From positions 1 through 63,530 of the forward strand of contig REBP01000142.1 of NCBI GenBank assembly GCA_007692665.1: DNA of 63,530 bases, given 5' to 3'. Position numbers and translations under genes: made by a program. The notes under the pieces are model-generated. The model saw nothing but the letters and a program-made list of their open reading frames with translations, had not been told where the DNA came from and did no database searches. The stretch is from Gemmatimonadales bacterium (GTDB lineage: Bacteria > Gemmatimonadota > Gemmatimonadetes > Longimicrobiales > Gaopeijiaceae). How positions within the stretch are numbered: position 1 is the first letter of the stretch; the number at the start of each line of letters is the position of its first letter. Positions 48,385 to 57,636 of this stretch are shown piece after piece.

Positions 48385-49292
48385 GCGAGGCAACCGACCG
48401 TGCAGCAGGGCGGGGGGCGGCCGGAGCGACCGGTCCCGTTCTCGCCTTCGACACGTCGTCGGACCTCGGATCGGTCGCCCTTCTCGTGGACGGGGAGATC
48501 CTGGGACGGCGCTTTCTTCCGGACCGGGGCCGCCAGGCGGCGCTTCTCGTCCCGCGGATCCGCGAGGCCCTCGAGGCCTCGAACCTGGCACCCTCCGACC
48601 TGTCCGGTCTGGTCGTGGGCCGGGGTCCCGGTTCGTTCACCGGTGTCAGGATTGCCGCGGCGACGGCCCGCGGCCTCTCCCACGCGCTGGGCCTCCCGGT
48701 GTGGACATTCTCCTCCCTTCAGGCGGGTGCCGCGTCCTATGGTGCCCTTGCCGGGGAACTGGGGGGGGACACCCCGTCAGCCCTTCCCGTGAATCCGCCT
48801 GCGCCGGCGCGAACCGCGAGACTCGACCTGTCGGCGGAAGCGGAGGGGTTGCCCCGGTTCGTGCTCTTCGACGCCCGTGCGGACCGGCTCTACGGGGGCT
48901 GCTGGCGTTTTCACGCCGATCGGGTGGAAGAACTGGCTCCGCCCGCCGCCCTCACGCTGGACGACTTCCTCGATCTGGACCTGCCTCCCCACCTGCTACT
49001 GTGCGGGAGCGGCGCACACCGACATGCCGAGGTCCTCGAGGCCCACGACCACCGGATTCTTCCCTACCCGGCCGGGCTTCCCCTGGCAGAGGGCCTTCTT
49101 CGCCTCTTCCAGCTTCGTGGAAACCGGAATCCGGAGCGTCCCGGCTCCGCATGGGAGCCCGACTACCTGCGCCCCTCCCAGCCGGAGCGGGAGGCCCGGG
49201 GTCCCGGGAGCGGGGATGCGAAGGGACGAAGCCCGACGAATGCCTCCGGGTCCGGGGGGCGCTCGCTGGGAGCTCTGGAGCCGCGTCCGTGA
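48381..49292 (+). CDS. tsaB: tRNA t6A biosynthesis protein TsaB
   Basis: 303 residues. ASKHA-fold scaffold of the t6A complex (TsaD not in window). LAFDTSSDLGSVALL, GRGPGSFTGVRIAAATARG and WEPDYLRPSQPE are the landmarks. N- and C-termini carry low-complexity extensions, and the last 35 residues (rich in Gly, Ser, Arg) are beyond the family core. The ATG lies in the tsaE stop (ATGA). Confidence 0.93.
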   Translation: MSEATDRAAGRGAAGATGPVLAFDTSSDLGSVALLVDGEILGRRFLPDRGRQAALLVPRIREALEASNLAPSDLSGLVVGRGPGSFTGVRIAAATARGLSHALGLPVWTFSSLQAGAASYGALAGELGGDTPSALPVNPPAPARTARLDLSAEAEGLPRFVLFDARADRLYGGCWRFHADRVEELAPPAALTLDDFLDLDLPPHLLLCGSGAHRHAEVLEAHDHRILPYPAGLPLAEGLLRLFQLRGNRNPERPGSAWEPDYLRPSQPEREARGPGSGDAKGRSPTNASGSGGRSLGALEPRP

Positions 49293-49894
49293 GCGCCCGC
49301 GCGCGGGCCGGCTCGGAGCGCCCCGAGGGTCCGGAGGGAAGGGCGGCGGCGAAGCACGACCCGCGGGTTCTCGCCGCGGCGGATACGCCGGGTGAACCCG
49401 GCCCGGGGACGGAAACGGAGTTCGCCACCCGCCCGGCCACCCGCCATGACCTCCCGGCCGTCCTTGCAACCGAAGGCAACTCCTTCTCGACCCCCTGGAG
49501 CCGGCGCGCCTTCGAGGCGCTTCTCGGCCGGGAGACCGTTTCCTTCCTGGTGCTCGAGGAGAAGGGGGAGGTGGCCGGCCATGGCGTCCTCTGGTGGGTC
49601 GGCCCCGAGGCCGAGGTGGCAAACCTGGCGGTGGCCCCGGCCTTCCGCGGCCGGGGGGGTGGGGCGCTCCTCCTGGACGCCCTTCTTGCCGCCGCGTCGG
49701 TCCGGGGCGTGGGCAAGGTCTTCCTCGAGGTGCGGGAATCCAACGACGCGGCAAGATCTCTCTATGCGCGGCGAGGTTTCGTTCCCGTGGGACGCCGCCC
49801 GCAGTACTATCGGATGCCGCCGGAGGACGCGGTGATCATGGCCCTGGATCTGACGTCCGATCAGGTTTCCGACTCCGACCCCACCCCCGGTTGA
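49289..49894 (+). CDS. rimI: Ribosomal-protein-alanine N-acetyltransferase RimI-like
   Basis: 201 residues from GTG 49289, which overlaps the tsaB stop. GNAT fold: acceptor segment [36 protein letters not shown], acetyl-CoA-binding [19 protein letters not shown], and [20 protein letters not shown]. The N-terminal 45 residues are low-complexity and may not be translated if a later start is used. tsaB-rimI pairing is common. Acetylates S18 in enterics; the substrate here is not known. Confidence 0.88.
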   Translation: MSARARAGSERPEGPEGRAAAKHDPRVLAAADTPGEPGPGTETEFATRPATRHDLPAVLATEGNSFSTPWSRRAFEALLGRETVSFLVLEEKGEVAGHGVLWWVGPEAEVANLAVAPAFRGRGGGALLLDALLAAASVRGVGKVFLEVRESNDAARSLYARRGFVPVGRRPQYYRMPPEDAVIMALDLTSDQVSDSDPTPG

Positions 49895-49979
49895 TCCGGG
49901 CGACCTGCCAGCTGCGGGCGCGGGGACTTCCCGCTTCCGCCCCATTGTCCCCCTCGCATCCTTCCGGATCCACGCCCAG

Positions 49980-50969
49980 ATGAACGATTTTCCCCGCTTC
50001 CGCGGGCGCCGACTGCGCCAGACCGCACGACTCCGGAACCTCGTGCAGGAGACCCGACTCACGCCGGACCGGCTCGTGCTTCCCCTCTTCGTGGTGCCGG
50101 GGCAGGGGATTCGCGAACCGGTGGGGTCCATGCCCGGGGTGGAGCGGGTTTCGGTGGACGAGCTGGCGAGAGACGGGGCGGAGGCCGCGGAACTCGGGCT
50201 CGGGGGCGTCATTCTCTTCGGGATCCCCGAGTCCAAGGATGCGGAGGGCACGGGGGCCTGGGTCGAGGACGGCATCGTTCAGCGGGGGCTGCGCGCGCTC
50301 CGGGCGGAGGTGCCCGACCTCCTCCTGGTGTCCGACGTCTGCCTCTGCGAGTACACGGACCACGGCCACTGCGGCCTTCTCGACGGCGGTGGCGAGGTTC
50401 GAAACGACGCCACGCTGGAACTCCTTGCGCGCACGGCGGTGAGCCATGCCCGGGCCGGTGCGGATGTCGTCGCACCCAGCGACATGATGGACGGCCGTGT
50501 CGGAGCGATCCGGGAGGCACTGGATTCGGAGGGGATGGAGCAGGTCCCCATCCTGAGCTACGCCGCCAAGTACGCCTCCGCCTTCTACGGACCCTTCCGG
50601 GATGCGGCGGATTCGACCCCGTCCCACGGGGACCGGCGGGGATACCAGATGGACCCCGCCAACGCCCGGGAAGCCCTCCGGGAGGTGGAGGCGGACCTCC
50701 TCGAGGGGGCCGACATGGTCATGGTGAAGCCCGCCCTCGCCTACCTCGACATCATCCGGCAGGTTCGGGATTCGGTGGATGTGCCCGTCGCAGCGTACCA
50801 CGTGTCGGGCGAGTACGCGGCGGTCATGGCGGCGGCGGAGCGCGGGTGGCTGGACGGTCCCAGGGCGATGACCGAGGCGCTCGCGTCAATTCATCGGGCC
50901 GGTGCAGACATCATCCTGACCTACTGGGCCCGGGAGTTCGCCCGGCAGGAAGGGCGGTCCCGGGGGTAA
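49980..50969 (+). CDS. hemB: Delta-aminolevulinic acid dehydratase (porphobilinogen synthase)
   Basis: 329 residues; condenses two aminolevulinates to porphobilinogen. Active-site zinc cysteines Cys121, Cys123 and Cys131 in [14 protein letters not shown] make it the zinc-dependent type. Schiff-base lysines Lys197 ([15 protein letters not shown]) and Lys250 ([12 protein letters not shown]). 85 nt after rimI. hemA lies 2.2 kb downstream and hemD 33 kb upstream, so the pathway is dispersed. Confidence 0.97.
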   Translation: MNDFPRFRGRRLRQTARLRNLVQETRLTPDRLVLPLFVVPGQGIREPVGSMPGVERVSVDELARDGAEAAELGLGGVILFGIPESKDAEGTGAWVEDGIVQRGLRALRAEVPDLLLVSDVCLCEYTDHGHCGLLDGGGEVRNDATLELLARTAVSHARAGADVVAPSDMMDGRVGAIREALDSEGMEQVPILSYAAKYASAFYGPFRDAADSTPSHGDRRGYQMDPANAREALREVEADLLEGADMVMVKPALAYLDIIRQVRDSVDVPVAAYHVSGEYAAVMAAAERGWLDGPRAMTEALASIHRAGADIILTYWAREFARQEGRSRG

Positions 50970-51006
50970 ACGGGCGGCCCCGGGGAAACATCTGACGCCG
51001 GCTTCG

Positions 51007-51035
51007 TTGACCCCTTTCCCCCTCCCCCGTATCTT
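51007..51035 (+). promoter_or_regulatory. Candidate sigma-70 promoter for the LysM gene
   Basis: TTGACC (51007-51012, 5/6) and TATCTT (51030-51035, 4/6) with 17-nt spacing, 38 nt after hemB. Predicted start about 51042, giving a leader of about 49 nt before the ATG at 51091. Confidence 0.55.
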
Positions 51036-51090
51036 GCGGGAGCGGCGGCACCTCCCTGCCCGTCGTTCCCCCTCGAACCCGGGAACCGTC

Positions 51091-52314
51091 ATGTCGCGAA
51101 CGGCGGCGGTGAGTTTCGTAGTTGGTCTTCTCGTTGTGTCCTCGGCACTTCTGGCTCCTGCCCCGGTTTCCGGACAGGTTTCCGCCCAGGCCTCGGCGGC
51201 GAGCCAGACCACCCACACCGTGCGTCCCGGCGAGACGCTGGGCAGCATCGCGGAGGCGCGGCTGGGTTCTGCGGCGGCCTGGCGACAGATCCACGAACTG
51301 AACCGCGACCGGGTCCCCGACCCCAGCCGCATGGCGGCGGGGACGGTCCTCGTGCTTCCGGGTGCCGCCGCGGAATCGGGCGCCGCTCGCGTCGTCCACG
51401 TCCAGGTCACCGGAACGGCACCCGGCATGCAGGCCGCGTCGCCCGTGGCCTCGGGGTCGGGGGACTACCGTGACCGGAGGGCGCTCCTCGAGCGCCGGCG
51501 CTTCGAGCCCATGGCAGCTCCCCAGCCCCACGAGTCCGAGCGGACCATCTTCTTCGGCGCTGCCGCCCGCGAGGTTCAGTCGGAGATGTACGCGCAGGTC
51601 CTCCTCGTCCCCGAGAGCGAACTCCCCGTCGTGCCCCCCGCAGTGGCGCGGTCCGCCGGGTGGGTCGTCGCCGACGAGGCCTCCCTCGAGGAGCTGGGGC
51701 AGATCCGGCGGTTCGCCACGGAGCGGGCCCTCCAGATCAGCGAAGCGGCCCTTCTGGTCGGCGACGATGCCGTCGTGCGAGCCAGCCCCGGCATCGCGCT
51801 CCGGCCCGGCGACACCTTCACGACGGTGAGGCCGCCCCTGTTCGTGGATGGTTTCGGGTGGATCGTCATTCCCACCGGAGAGGTCGAGGTGCGCTCGGTG
51901 GACGAGGGGAACGCCGTGGTGCGGGTGACGCGGGCCTGGGAATCGGTGAAGCTCGGACAGTTCATCGTGGAGCCCTTCCATACCCACGTCCCCATCGGCG
52001 TGTCCGCCCGGGAGACGACGCAGGATCTGGACGCCGACATCGTGGCCTTCGAGGACCGGAAGGAACTCTACCTGGTGGGTGATCGCTTCTTCATCAACCG
52101 GGGTTCGGAGGCCGGCATCTCCATCGGAGACACCTTCATGGCCCTGACGCAGGCGTCCGAAGCAGCGGAGGGAACCGCCGGAGCCTCGGTGGCGGGACAC
52201 TTCCAGGTGGTCAGGGTACAGGACGGCGCGGCGACACTCCGCATCATGCAGACCATCGAACCGAGAGAGATCCGGGTCGGAACGCGGGTCCACCTGGTTT
52301 CGGAGATGCCCTGA
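51091..52314 (+). CDS. Secreted LysM-domain protein
   Basis: 407 residues. Sec signal peptide (VVGLLVVSSALLAPAPVSGQ), then a LysM domain at about residues 42-90 (HTVRPGETLGSIAEARLG ending GTVLVLP), which binds peptidoglycan. The rest, about 300 residues, is beta-rich with the repeated motif of small barrel-like domains (GDTFTTVRPPLFVDGFG; DRFFINRGSEAGISIGD) that I do not recognise as a named family. Likely periplasmic, wall- or outer-membrane associated. It has its own candidate promoter and precedes the HemX-like gene by 54 nt. Confidence 0.8.
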   Translation: MSRTAAVSFVVGLLVVSSALLAPAPVSGQVSAQASAASQTTHTVRPGETLGSIAEARLGSAAAWRQIHELNRDRVPDPSRMAAGTVLVLPGAAAESGAARVVHVQVTGTAPGMQAASPVASGSGDYRDRRALLERRRFEPMAAPQPHESERTIFFGAAAREVQSEMYAQVLLVPESELPVVPPAVARSAGWVVADEASLEELGQIRRFATERALQISEAALLVGDDAVVRASPGIALRPGDTFTTVRPPLFVDGFGWIVIPTGEVEVRSVDEGNAVVRVTRAWESVKLGQFIVEPFHTHVPIGVSARETTQDLDADIVAFEDRKELYLVGDRFFINRGSEAGISIGDTFMALTQASEAAEGTAGASVAGHFQVVRVQDGAATLRIMQTIEPREIRVGTRVHLVSEMP

Positions 52315-52368
52315 ACTCCGGGTTTCCGTAGTCCCGGTCCCATCGAACCCTCCCGCTGAACCGGCGGC

Positions 52369-53178
52369 GTGATTCATCTTCTCGCATTCTTCCTGTACCT
52401 GGGGGCCTTCCTCCTCTGGATCCGGTTCCTCGTTTCCGGAGCCAGGGGAGATGGGCCCAACCTCGCATCCGGGGTGGTGGGCCTCGCCGTGGTCGCGCAC
52501 GCGGTGGCCCTGGGTTCCTTCTGGGCCGAACACGGCGAGCTCCCGCTCGCGGGGCCCGGGGCTGCCCTCTCCACCCTGGCCTTCGTGGGCGGCCTGGCCC
52601 TCCTTGCCCTCCTTCCGGTCCGGCAGGTTTCGCGGGTCGGCGTGGCCCTCCTCCCCTTCATCACGGTATGCCAGGGGATCGCACTCCTGGTCGGCATCCA
52701 GCCTTCGGACCAGGCCCTCGCCTTCCAGGGGGCCGGCTTCATCCTTCACGTGACCTTCGCCTTCCTGGGGTACCAGGGTCTCGCCCTGGCTTCCTCGGCT
52801 GGATTCCTCTACCTCATCCAGCACCACGAGCTCAAGGCGAAGCGGATGGGCCGCTTCTTCCACTTCATCCCCCCCCTCGCCACTCTCGACCTGCTGGGGC
52901 AGATCGGTGTCTGGGTCGGCTTCGTCGCCCTCTCGCTGGCGCTGGGCTTCGGATGGGCCTGGACGGTCCAGCACCCGGAGGTCATCGCCCTGTCGGACCC
53001 CAAGGTGCTCTGGGCCATCCTCTCCTGGGTGGTCTTCGCGGCCGTTCTGCTCCTGCGGCGGGGCAGGGGGAGGCGGGAGTACCGAAGCGCCCTCGCATCG
53101 GTGGTGGGGTTCAGCCTCGTTCTCGGGAGTTATCTGGTGGTTCGGCTCACGTCGCCGGGCTCCGGATTCCTGCCCTGA
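52369..53178 (+). CDS. HemX/CcsA-family membrane protein
   Basis: 269 residues from a GTG, with about eight hydrophobic helices. It resembles HemX, the CcsA-like protein next to hemA in Bacillus, and cytochrome c assembly proteins. Helix contents FHFIPPLATLDLLGQIGVW and GFGWAWTVQHPEV hold the remains of a tryptophan-rich haem motif, but not the full WGxFWxWD. It is 4 nt before hemA, supporting a HemX role in control of glutamyl-tRNA reductase or haem handling; CcsA activity cannot be excluded. Confidence 0.8.
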   Translation: MIHLLAFFLYLGAFLLWIRFLVSGARGDGPNLASGVVGLAVVAHAVALGSFWAEHGELPLAGPGAALSTLAFVGGLALLALLPVRQVSRVGVALLPFITVCQGIALLVGIQPSDQALAFQGAGFILHVTFAFLGYQGLALASSAGFLYLIQHHELKAKRMGRFFHFIPPLATLDLLGQIGVWVGFVALSLALGFGWAWTVQHPEVIALSDPKVLWAILSWVVFAAVLLLRRGRGRREYRSALASVVGFSLVLGSYLVVRLTSPGSGFLP

Positions 53179-53182
53179 CGCC

Positions 53183-54631
53183 ATGGAACCCCGACGCTCG
53201 TTGCCCCTGGCGGTGGTTGGAGTCAGCCACAGGACCGCACCGGTCGAGGTCCGGGAGCGCATGGCCTTCGACACCCGGGATGCGGAGGAGGCGCTCCTTC
53301 GGCTCAGGGCCACCAGTGGCGTGGAAGAGGCGGTGCTTCTCTCCACCTGCAACCGGAGCGAATTCTACCTCTTCCCCACGGCGGATCGCCGCGGCCTGGC
53401 GGCGGCCGAGACCATCTTCCGGGAGCGGGCCGGTGACCTGGATCGCCCCACGGCCGACTTTCTCTTCCGCCGCCACGGCGAGGGGGTCGTGCGGCATCTC
53501 TTCCAGGTCTCCTCCGGGCTGGATTCCATGGTCACCGGCGAGGCGGAAATCCAGGGGCAGGTCAGGGACGCCTACGAACGGGCCACCTCTCTCCCGGTCC
53601 AGCCCCCCATGGCCGGGCCGGTCCTGAACCGCCTCTTCCAGATGGCGCTCTCGGTGGGCGGGGAGGTCCGGGCGGAAACCCCCATCGGCGAAGGCGCGGC
53701 ATCGGTGGCCTCGGTGGCCGTGGAGCTCGCGCGAAAGATCTTCGGATCCCTCCGTGGGAAGCGGGTCCTGATCATGGGCGCAGGCGCGACGGCGGAACTC
53801 ATGGTGGAGGCCCTGGCGCGAGACGGGGTCCGGGGGATCTTCGTCGCCAACCGCACCCTGGAGCACGCGGTCCCCCTGGCGGAACGCCTCCACGGGCACG
53901 CCCTCTCCCTCGACCGGCTGGGAGACGCGCTTCCCGCCGTCGACATCATCCTCTCCTCGACCTCGGCGCCCCACCCCGTCCTGACCCATGCCCTCTTCCG
54001 GGAGGCGTTCCCGCGGGGCCGGCGTCGGCCGCTGCTGGCCATCGACATCGCCATCCCCCGGGACATCGACCCCCGGATCGGCGACGAGTCGGAGGTGTTT
54101 CTCTACAATGTCGACGATCTCCGGAAGATCGTGGACGATCATGTGCGGGTGCGGGCCGGCGCCGTTCCCGCCGCCGAACGCATCATCCAGCGCCACTCCG
54201 AGGAGTTCCGGAGCTGGTACGCATCCCTGGAAGTCGTGCCGGTCATTCGCAATATGCGGGAGCGTGCGGAGTCGCACCGCCAGACGGAGGTGGACCGGCT
54301 CTTCCGGGGACTGGATCACATCAGCCCCGAAGACCGCGCCCGGGTCGAGGCGTTCTCCCGCAGACTGCTGAACAAGTTCCTGCACGACCCCACCGTCCGT
54401 CTCCGAAAGGGGATGCTGGAGGGCGGCGGGGCCGAACTGGTGGATGCGGTACGGTTCCTGTATGGGGTGGAGGGCGGGGCCGAGCGTGGGGAGAACCCGG
54501 AAGCGTTGCTCGGGGTGGAAGGCACACCCGAGATCGACGAGATTCCGCGACACTCTCACGACATGACAACCCCGCCCCACTCGGACACCATGTCGGGGAG
54601 GGATCCATCCAGGCCGAAGGAGACGGAGTGA
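53183..54631 (+). CDS. hemA: Glutamyl-tRNA reductase
   Basis: 482 residues. Reduces Glu-tRNA to glutamate-1-semialdehyde, the first step of C5 haem synthesis. Catalytic Cys56 in LLSTCNRSEFYL; N-terminal VVGVSHRTAPVEVRE; GLDSMVTGEAEIQGQV; NADPH domain with LIMGAGATAELM; C-terminal dimerisation helices. The last 60 residues are poorly conserved. It is preceded by the HemX-like gene and overlaps the next gene by its stop. Confidence 0.96.
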   Translation: MEPRRSLPLAVVGVSHRTAPVEVRERMAFDTRDAEEALLRLRATSGVEEAVLLSTCNRSEFYLFPTADRRGLAAAETIFRERAGDLDRPTADFLFRRHGEGVVRHLFQVSSGLDSMVTGEAEIQGQVRDAYERATSLPVQPPMAGPVLNRLFQMALSVGGEVRAETPIGEGAASVASVAVELARKIFGSLRGKRVLIMGAGATAELMVEALARDGVRGIFVANRTLEHAVPLAERLHGHALSLDRLGDALPAVDIILSSTSAPHPVLTHALFREAFPRGRRRPLLAIDIAIPRDIDPRIGDESEVFLYNVDDLRKIVDDHVRVRAGAVPAAERIIQRHSEEFRSWYASLEVVPVIRNMRERAESHRQTEVDRLFRGLDHISPEDRARVEAFSRRLLNKFLHDPTVRLRKGMLEGGGAELVDAVRFLYGVEGGAERGENPEALLGVEGTPEIDEIPRHSHDMTTPPHSDTMSGRDPSRPKETE

Positions 54632-55590
54632 TGAAAGTACTGGTGACAGGCGGCGCGGGGTTTATCGGTGGCCACGTGGCAGACGCGTACGTGGCTCGGG
54701 GGGACGAGGTCTGGGTGGTGGACGACCTGTCCACCGGGAAGCCCGCCAACGTGCCTGCGGGGGTGGCCGGATTCCTCCACGCCTCCGTGCTGAGCGCCGA
54801 GGCCCGGGAACTGTGCCGTACCGAGGCGTTCGACCTCGTGAACCACCATGCCGCTCAGGTCGACGTCCGGGTCTCGGTGGTGGATCCCGTCCGGGATGCC
54901 TCCACGAACCTCCTGGGACTCCTGAACATCCTCGAGGGTGTCCGGGACGGAATCCGGGAAACCGGCGGGTCCACCCGTGTCGTGAACGTCTCCTCCGGCG
55001 GCGTCGTCTACGGCGAGGGCGTCCCCCGTCCCACGGTGGAGACCGCGCACAAGCTGCCCGTCTCCCCCTACGGCGTGGCCAAGCTCACCGCCGAGGTCTA
55101 CCTGGACTACTACCGCCGCCTCCACGGGCTCGAGGCCGTGACGCTGCGGTACGCCAACGTGTTCGGACCCCGTCAGGATCCGCACGGCGAGGCCGGGGTC
55201 GTGGCGATCTTCTCCCAGCGCCTCCTCTCGGGGGAGCCCCTGACGATCTTCGGTGACGGGGAGCAGACTCGCGACTACGTTTTCGTGGGGGATGTGGTGC
55301 GCGCCAACCTGATGGTGGGGGAAGCCCCGCTTCCCACGGGCGCCGTCCTCGACGATTTCGCGTTCAACGTGGGAACCGGCGCCGAGACCTCCGTGCACCG
55401 CCTCGCGGACACGCTGGAGCAGGTCGCCGGGACCGGTACGGGCCGGATCTACCGGGACGCGCGCCTCGGCGAGCTGCGCTATTCGTCCCTGGACACCGAA
55501 CGCCTGCGCAGCCTCGGCTGGGCCCCCAGGGTCTCCCTCGAGGAGGGACTGCGTGCGACCTTCGGGTGGATCCGGGACTCCGCCTCCTGA
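54631..55590 (+). CDS. NAD-dependent epimerase/dehydratase (UDP-glucose 4-epimerase-like)
   Basis: 319 residues, extended SDR. NAD motif KVLVTGGAGFIGGHVA at the N-terminus; HHAAQVDVRVSVVDP; active-site YGVAKLTAEVYL (Tyr-x-x-x-Lys); GDGEQTRDYVFVGDVVRA. Closest in style to GalE-like UDP-sugar epimerases; the substrate is not determinable. A GTG one codon upstream (54628) also fits. It overlaps the hemA stop by one base. Could feed sugar nucleotides to envelope polysaccharide together with ugd and uxs. Confidence 0.88.
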   Translation: MKVLVTGGAGFIGGHVADAYVARGDEVWVVDDLSTGKPANVPAGVAGFLHASVLSAEARELCRTEAFDLVNHHAAQVDVRVSVVDPVRDASTNLLGLLNILEGVRDGIRETGGSTRVVNVSSGGVVYGEGVPRPTVETAHKLPVSPYGVAKLTAEVYLDYYRRLHGLEAVTLRYANVFGPRQDPHGEAGVVAIFSQRLLSGEPLTIFGDGEQTRDYVFVGDVVRANLMVGEAPLPTGAVLDDFAFNVGTGAETSVHRLADTLEQVAGTGTGRIYRDARLGELRYSSLDTERLRSLGWAPRVSLEEGLRATFGWIRDSAS

Positions 55591-55632
55591 ACCCGTGAAC
55601 CCCCTTTTCTTCTTCACCACCGGAACGTACTG

Positions 55633-56361
55633 ATGCTTTCGAGCCTTTCGCCCGCTTTCCTCCTCCAGGCCGTAGCCCCGCAGACCGCCATGGACCTGAT
55701 CCTCGGCGGGACGTGGCCCACGAAGGTGATCCTTCTGATCCTGGTGGCGTTCTCTGTGGCGAGCTGGGTGCTGATCTTCTGGAAATGGCGGCAGTTCCGG
55801 ACGGTGCGGGAGCAGGGTGACCGGTTCCTCGAGGCCATGGAGCGGGCCCAGCGGCTCGAGGACGCGTACCGCGTCATTCTCACCCTCCCAGAGTCCCCCT
55901 ACGGCAGGGTGTTTCGCCAGGGCGTGAACTTCTTCTCGGAACTCCGCCCCGGGTCCCTCCGGGAGGGCGCACCCACCGGCGACGGACTCTCGCTGACCCA
56001 GCTCGAGACCCTTCGCATGGTCCTCGAGAAGGGCGAGGCCGAGGAGCGTGACGAACTCTCCCACGGCATGACCTGGCTCGCCGTCATCGGCTCGATCTCG
56101 CCGCTCCTGGGGCTCATGGGGACGGTGATCGGCGTCATGAACGCGTTCCTCGGCATCGTGGCCACCGGCTCGACGAACATCGGCGCCGTGGCGCCCGGCG
56201 TGGCCGAGGCCCTGGTCACGACGGTGGTGGGACTGGCCGTCGCCATCCCCGCGGTCATCGGCTACAACTACTACGTCTCCCGGCTGAACCTCGTCAGCGG
56301 AGAGCTCCAGGGCTTCTCCAGCGAATTCATCGGGACGCTGGCCCGGGAAGGTCGGGTATGA
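55633..56361 (+). CDS. tolQ: TolQ (MotA/TolQ/ExbB proton channel)
   Basis: 242 residues with three transmembrane helices: ILLILVAFSVASWVLIFW, then WLAVIGSISPLLGLMGTVIG and AEALVTTVVGLAVAIPAVIGY. Together with TolR it uses the proton gradient to drive TolA, for outer-membrane constriction during division. The conserved GLMGTVIG loop and a Thr-rich pore helix are present. Start MLSSLSPAFLLQ. ATGA overlap with tolR. Confidence 0.93.
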   Translation: MLSSLSPAFLLQAVAPQTAMDLILGGTWPTKVILLILVAFSVASWVLIFWKWRQFRTVREQGDRFLEAMERAQRLEDAYRVILTLPESPYGRVFRQGVNFFSELRPGSLREGAPTGDGLSLTQLETLRMVLEKGEAEERDELSHGMTWLAVIGSISPLLGLMGTVIGVMNAFLGIVATGSTNIGAVAPGVAEALVTTVVGLAVAIPAVIGYNYYVSRLNLVSGELQGFSSEFIGTLAREGRV

Positions 56362-56798
56362 CGGGTTCGAGCTGGCGCTCCGCGGCGCGGCGCGGGGATC
56401 TCCCCATCACGGCCGAGATCAACGTCACCTCGCTCATCGACGTGGCGTTCACGCTCCTCGTCATCTTCATCATCACCGCGCCGGCCCTCACGGGCGGGCT
56501 GGAGGTGAACCTCCCCGAGACCCGGACCCAGCCCCTCACGGTGACCGACGACTCGTTCATCGTGTCGGTGGATGCCGACGGCGGCATCTACATCGGCGAG
56601 ACGCAGGTGACCCGTGAGGAGTTCCCCGCGGCCCTCGGACGCCTGATGGAGGTAGCCGGCGCGAGAAACGCATTCCTCAAGGCCGACGAGGAGAACCGGC
56701 TCGGCCTCGCCTTCTGGGTCTTCGGCTACCTGCTGGACGAGGCCCGTGCCCGGGGCGGCACCGCGGCCTTCATCGCCGAACCCGAGATGCGGCGCTGA
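56358..56798 (+). CDS. tolR: TolR (ExbD/TolR) proton-channel partner
   Basis: 146 residues. Single N-terminal helix with the essential proton-carrying Asp: INVTSLIDVAFTLLVIFIITAP. Periplasmic domain follows (LEVNLPETRTQPL, YIGETQVTREEFPAAL). A TolR role is supported by the tolQ-tolA-tolB context. The start overlaps tolQ by 4 nt. Confidence 0.92.
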   Translation: MTGSSWRSAARRGDLPITAEINVTSLIDVAFTLLVIFIITAPALTGGLEVNLPETRTQPLTVTDDSFIVSVDADGGIYIGETQVTREEFPAALGRLMEVAGARNAFLKADEENRLGLAFWVFGYLLDEARARGGTAAFIAEPEMRR

Positions 56799-56813
56799 TC
56801 CGGGCCCCCGCAG

Positions 56814-56832
56814 CGATGCGCGCGCCGCATCG
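56814..56832 (+). repeat. Hairpin between tolR and tolA
   Basis: CGATGCG (56814-56820), loop CGCGC, CGCATCG (56826-56832), a perfect 7-bp stem in the 73-nt gap. It could modulate transcription or mRNA decay between tolQR and tolA; no T-run. Confidence 0.4.
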
Positions 56833-56871
56833 GGACCCCCGGAGCCCCGCCCGTGGTACCACCCAAGTATC

Positions 56872-57636
56872 ATGACCGGATGGAATCGAAACCCGAATCG
56901 CCCTGACCGCGGCCCTGTGGTCGCCTCCGTCACCCTCCACGTGGCGGTGATCGTCGGCGCGCTCGTGCTTCACCACCTCACGTTCGCGCCTGCGGAGTTC
57001 GTGGCGTACGAGATCAACATCGTTTCCATGGCGGATCCCGATCTGCCCGAGGAGATCGCCCTTCCCGATCCTGACGAACTTGTCGTGGAGATCCCCGACC
57101 CGGATCCCCCGGCCCCCGAGCCGGAGCCCGAACCGGCGCCTCCGCAGCCCCGGCCGGACCCCGTGCCGCCGCCGCAGCCGGCACCAACCCGGGAACCGCC
57201 GCCGCCGGATCCCCCCCGGGTGGATCCGCCGCGTCAGCCGCCTCCGGCCCAGCGACCGCCGCCGTCCGATCCGCCGCCGGAGCGCCCCGAGACCCCGGCC
57301 AACGTCGACATCAATGTCCGGATGGCCGGGCTCCAGCGGGACTATCCGGCCTACTACGGCCGGATCCTGGCGGCCATGAGTGCCTGCTGGCGCTCCCCGC
57401 CCGGCGTGGAGGGGGTCTCCTCGACGCTGCGCTTCGAGATTGAACGCGACGGCACGATTCGGGCTCGTTCCATCGAACCCTTTCGGCGGTCCGGAAACGG
57501 GGTGTTCGACCTGCGGGCCGTTCAGGCGGTGGAGTGCGCAGGCGAGAACCAGCGCATCCCCCCGCTGCCCGACGACATTCCGGGAGATCGACTCCCTGTG
57601 CAGTTCACCTTCACGACTACCGGATTCCGCGAATGA
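56872..57636 (+). CDS. tolA: TolA/TonB-like energy-transducing protein
   Basis: 254 residues. N-terminal membrane helix (VVASVTLHVAVIVGALVLHH), then an acidic and proline-rich linker of about 110 residues (repeats of PEPEP, PPP, DPP) in place of the long Ala/Lys helix of enteric TolA, then a C-terminal TonB/TolA-like domain (YYGRILAAMSACWRSPPGV; FEIERDGTIRARSIEPF). Position between tolR and tolB supports TolA. The linker is TonB-like. Overlaps tolB by ATGA. Confidence 0.85.
   Translation: MTGWNRNPNRPDRGPVVASVTLHVAVIVGALVLHHLTFAPAEFVAYEINIVSMADPDLPEEIALPDPDELVVEIPDPDPPAPEPEPEPAPPQPRPDPVPPPQPAPTREPPPPDPPRVDPPRQPPPAQRPPPSDPPPERPETPANVDINVRMAGLQRDYPAYYGRILAAMSACWRSPPGVEGVSSTLRFEIERDGTIRARSIEPFRRSGNGVFDLRAVQAVECAGENQRIPPLPDDIPGDRLPVQFTFTTTGFRE

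Noticed and set aside
50958-50984. CCCGGGG/CCCCGGG inverted repeat at the end of hemB as a terminator
   Set aside because: Only 7 bp with a 12-nt loop, it overlaps the hemB stop, and no T-run follows; too weak to list as a feature.
50911-53352. Open frame of about 813 codons on the minus strand
   Set aside because: Antisense to hemB, the LysM gene and the HemX-like gene; acidic/basic low-complexity translation, no homology seen.
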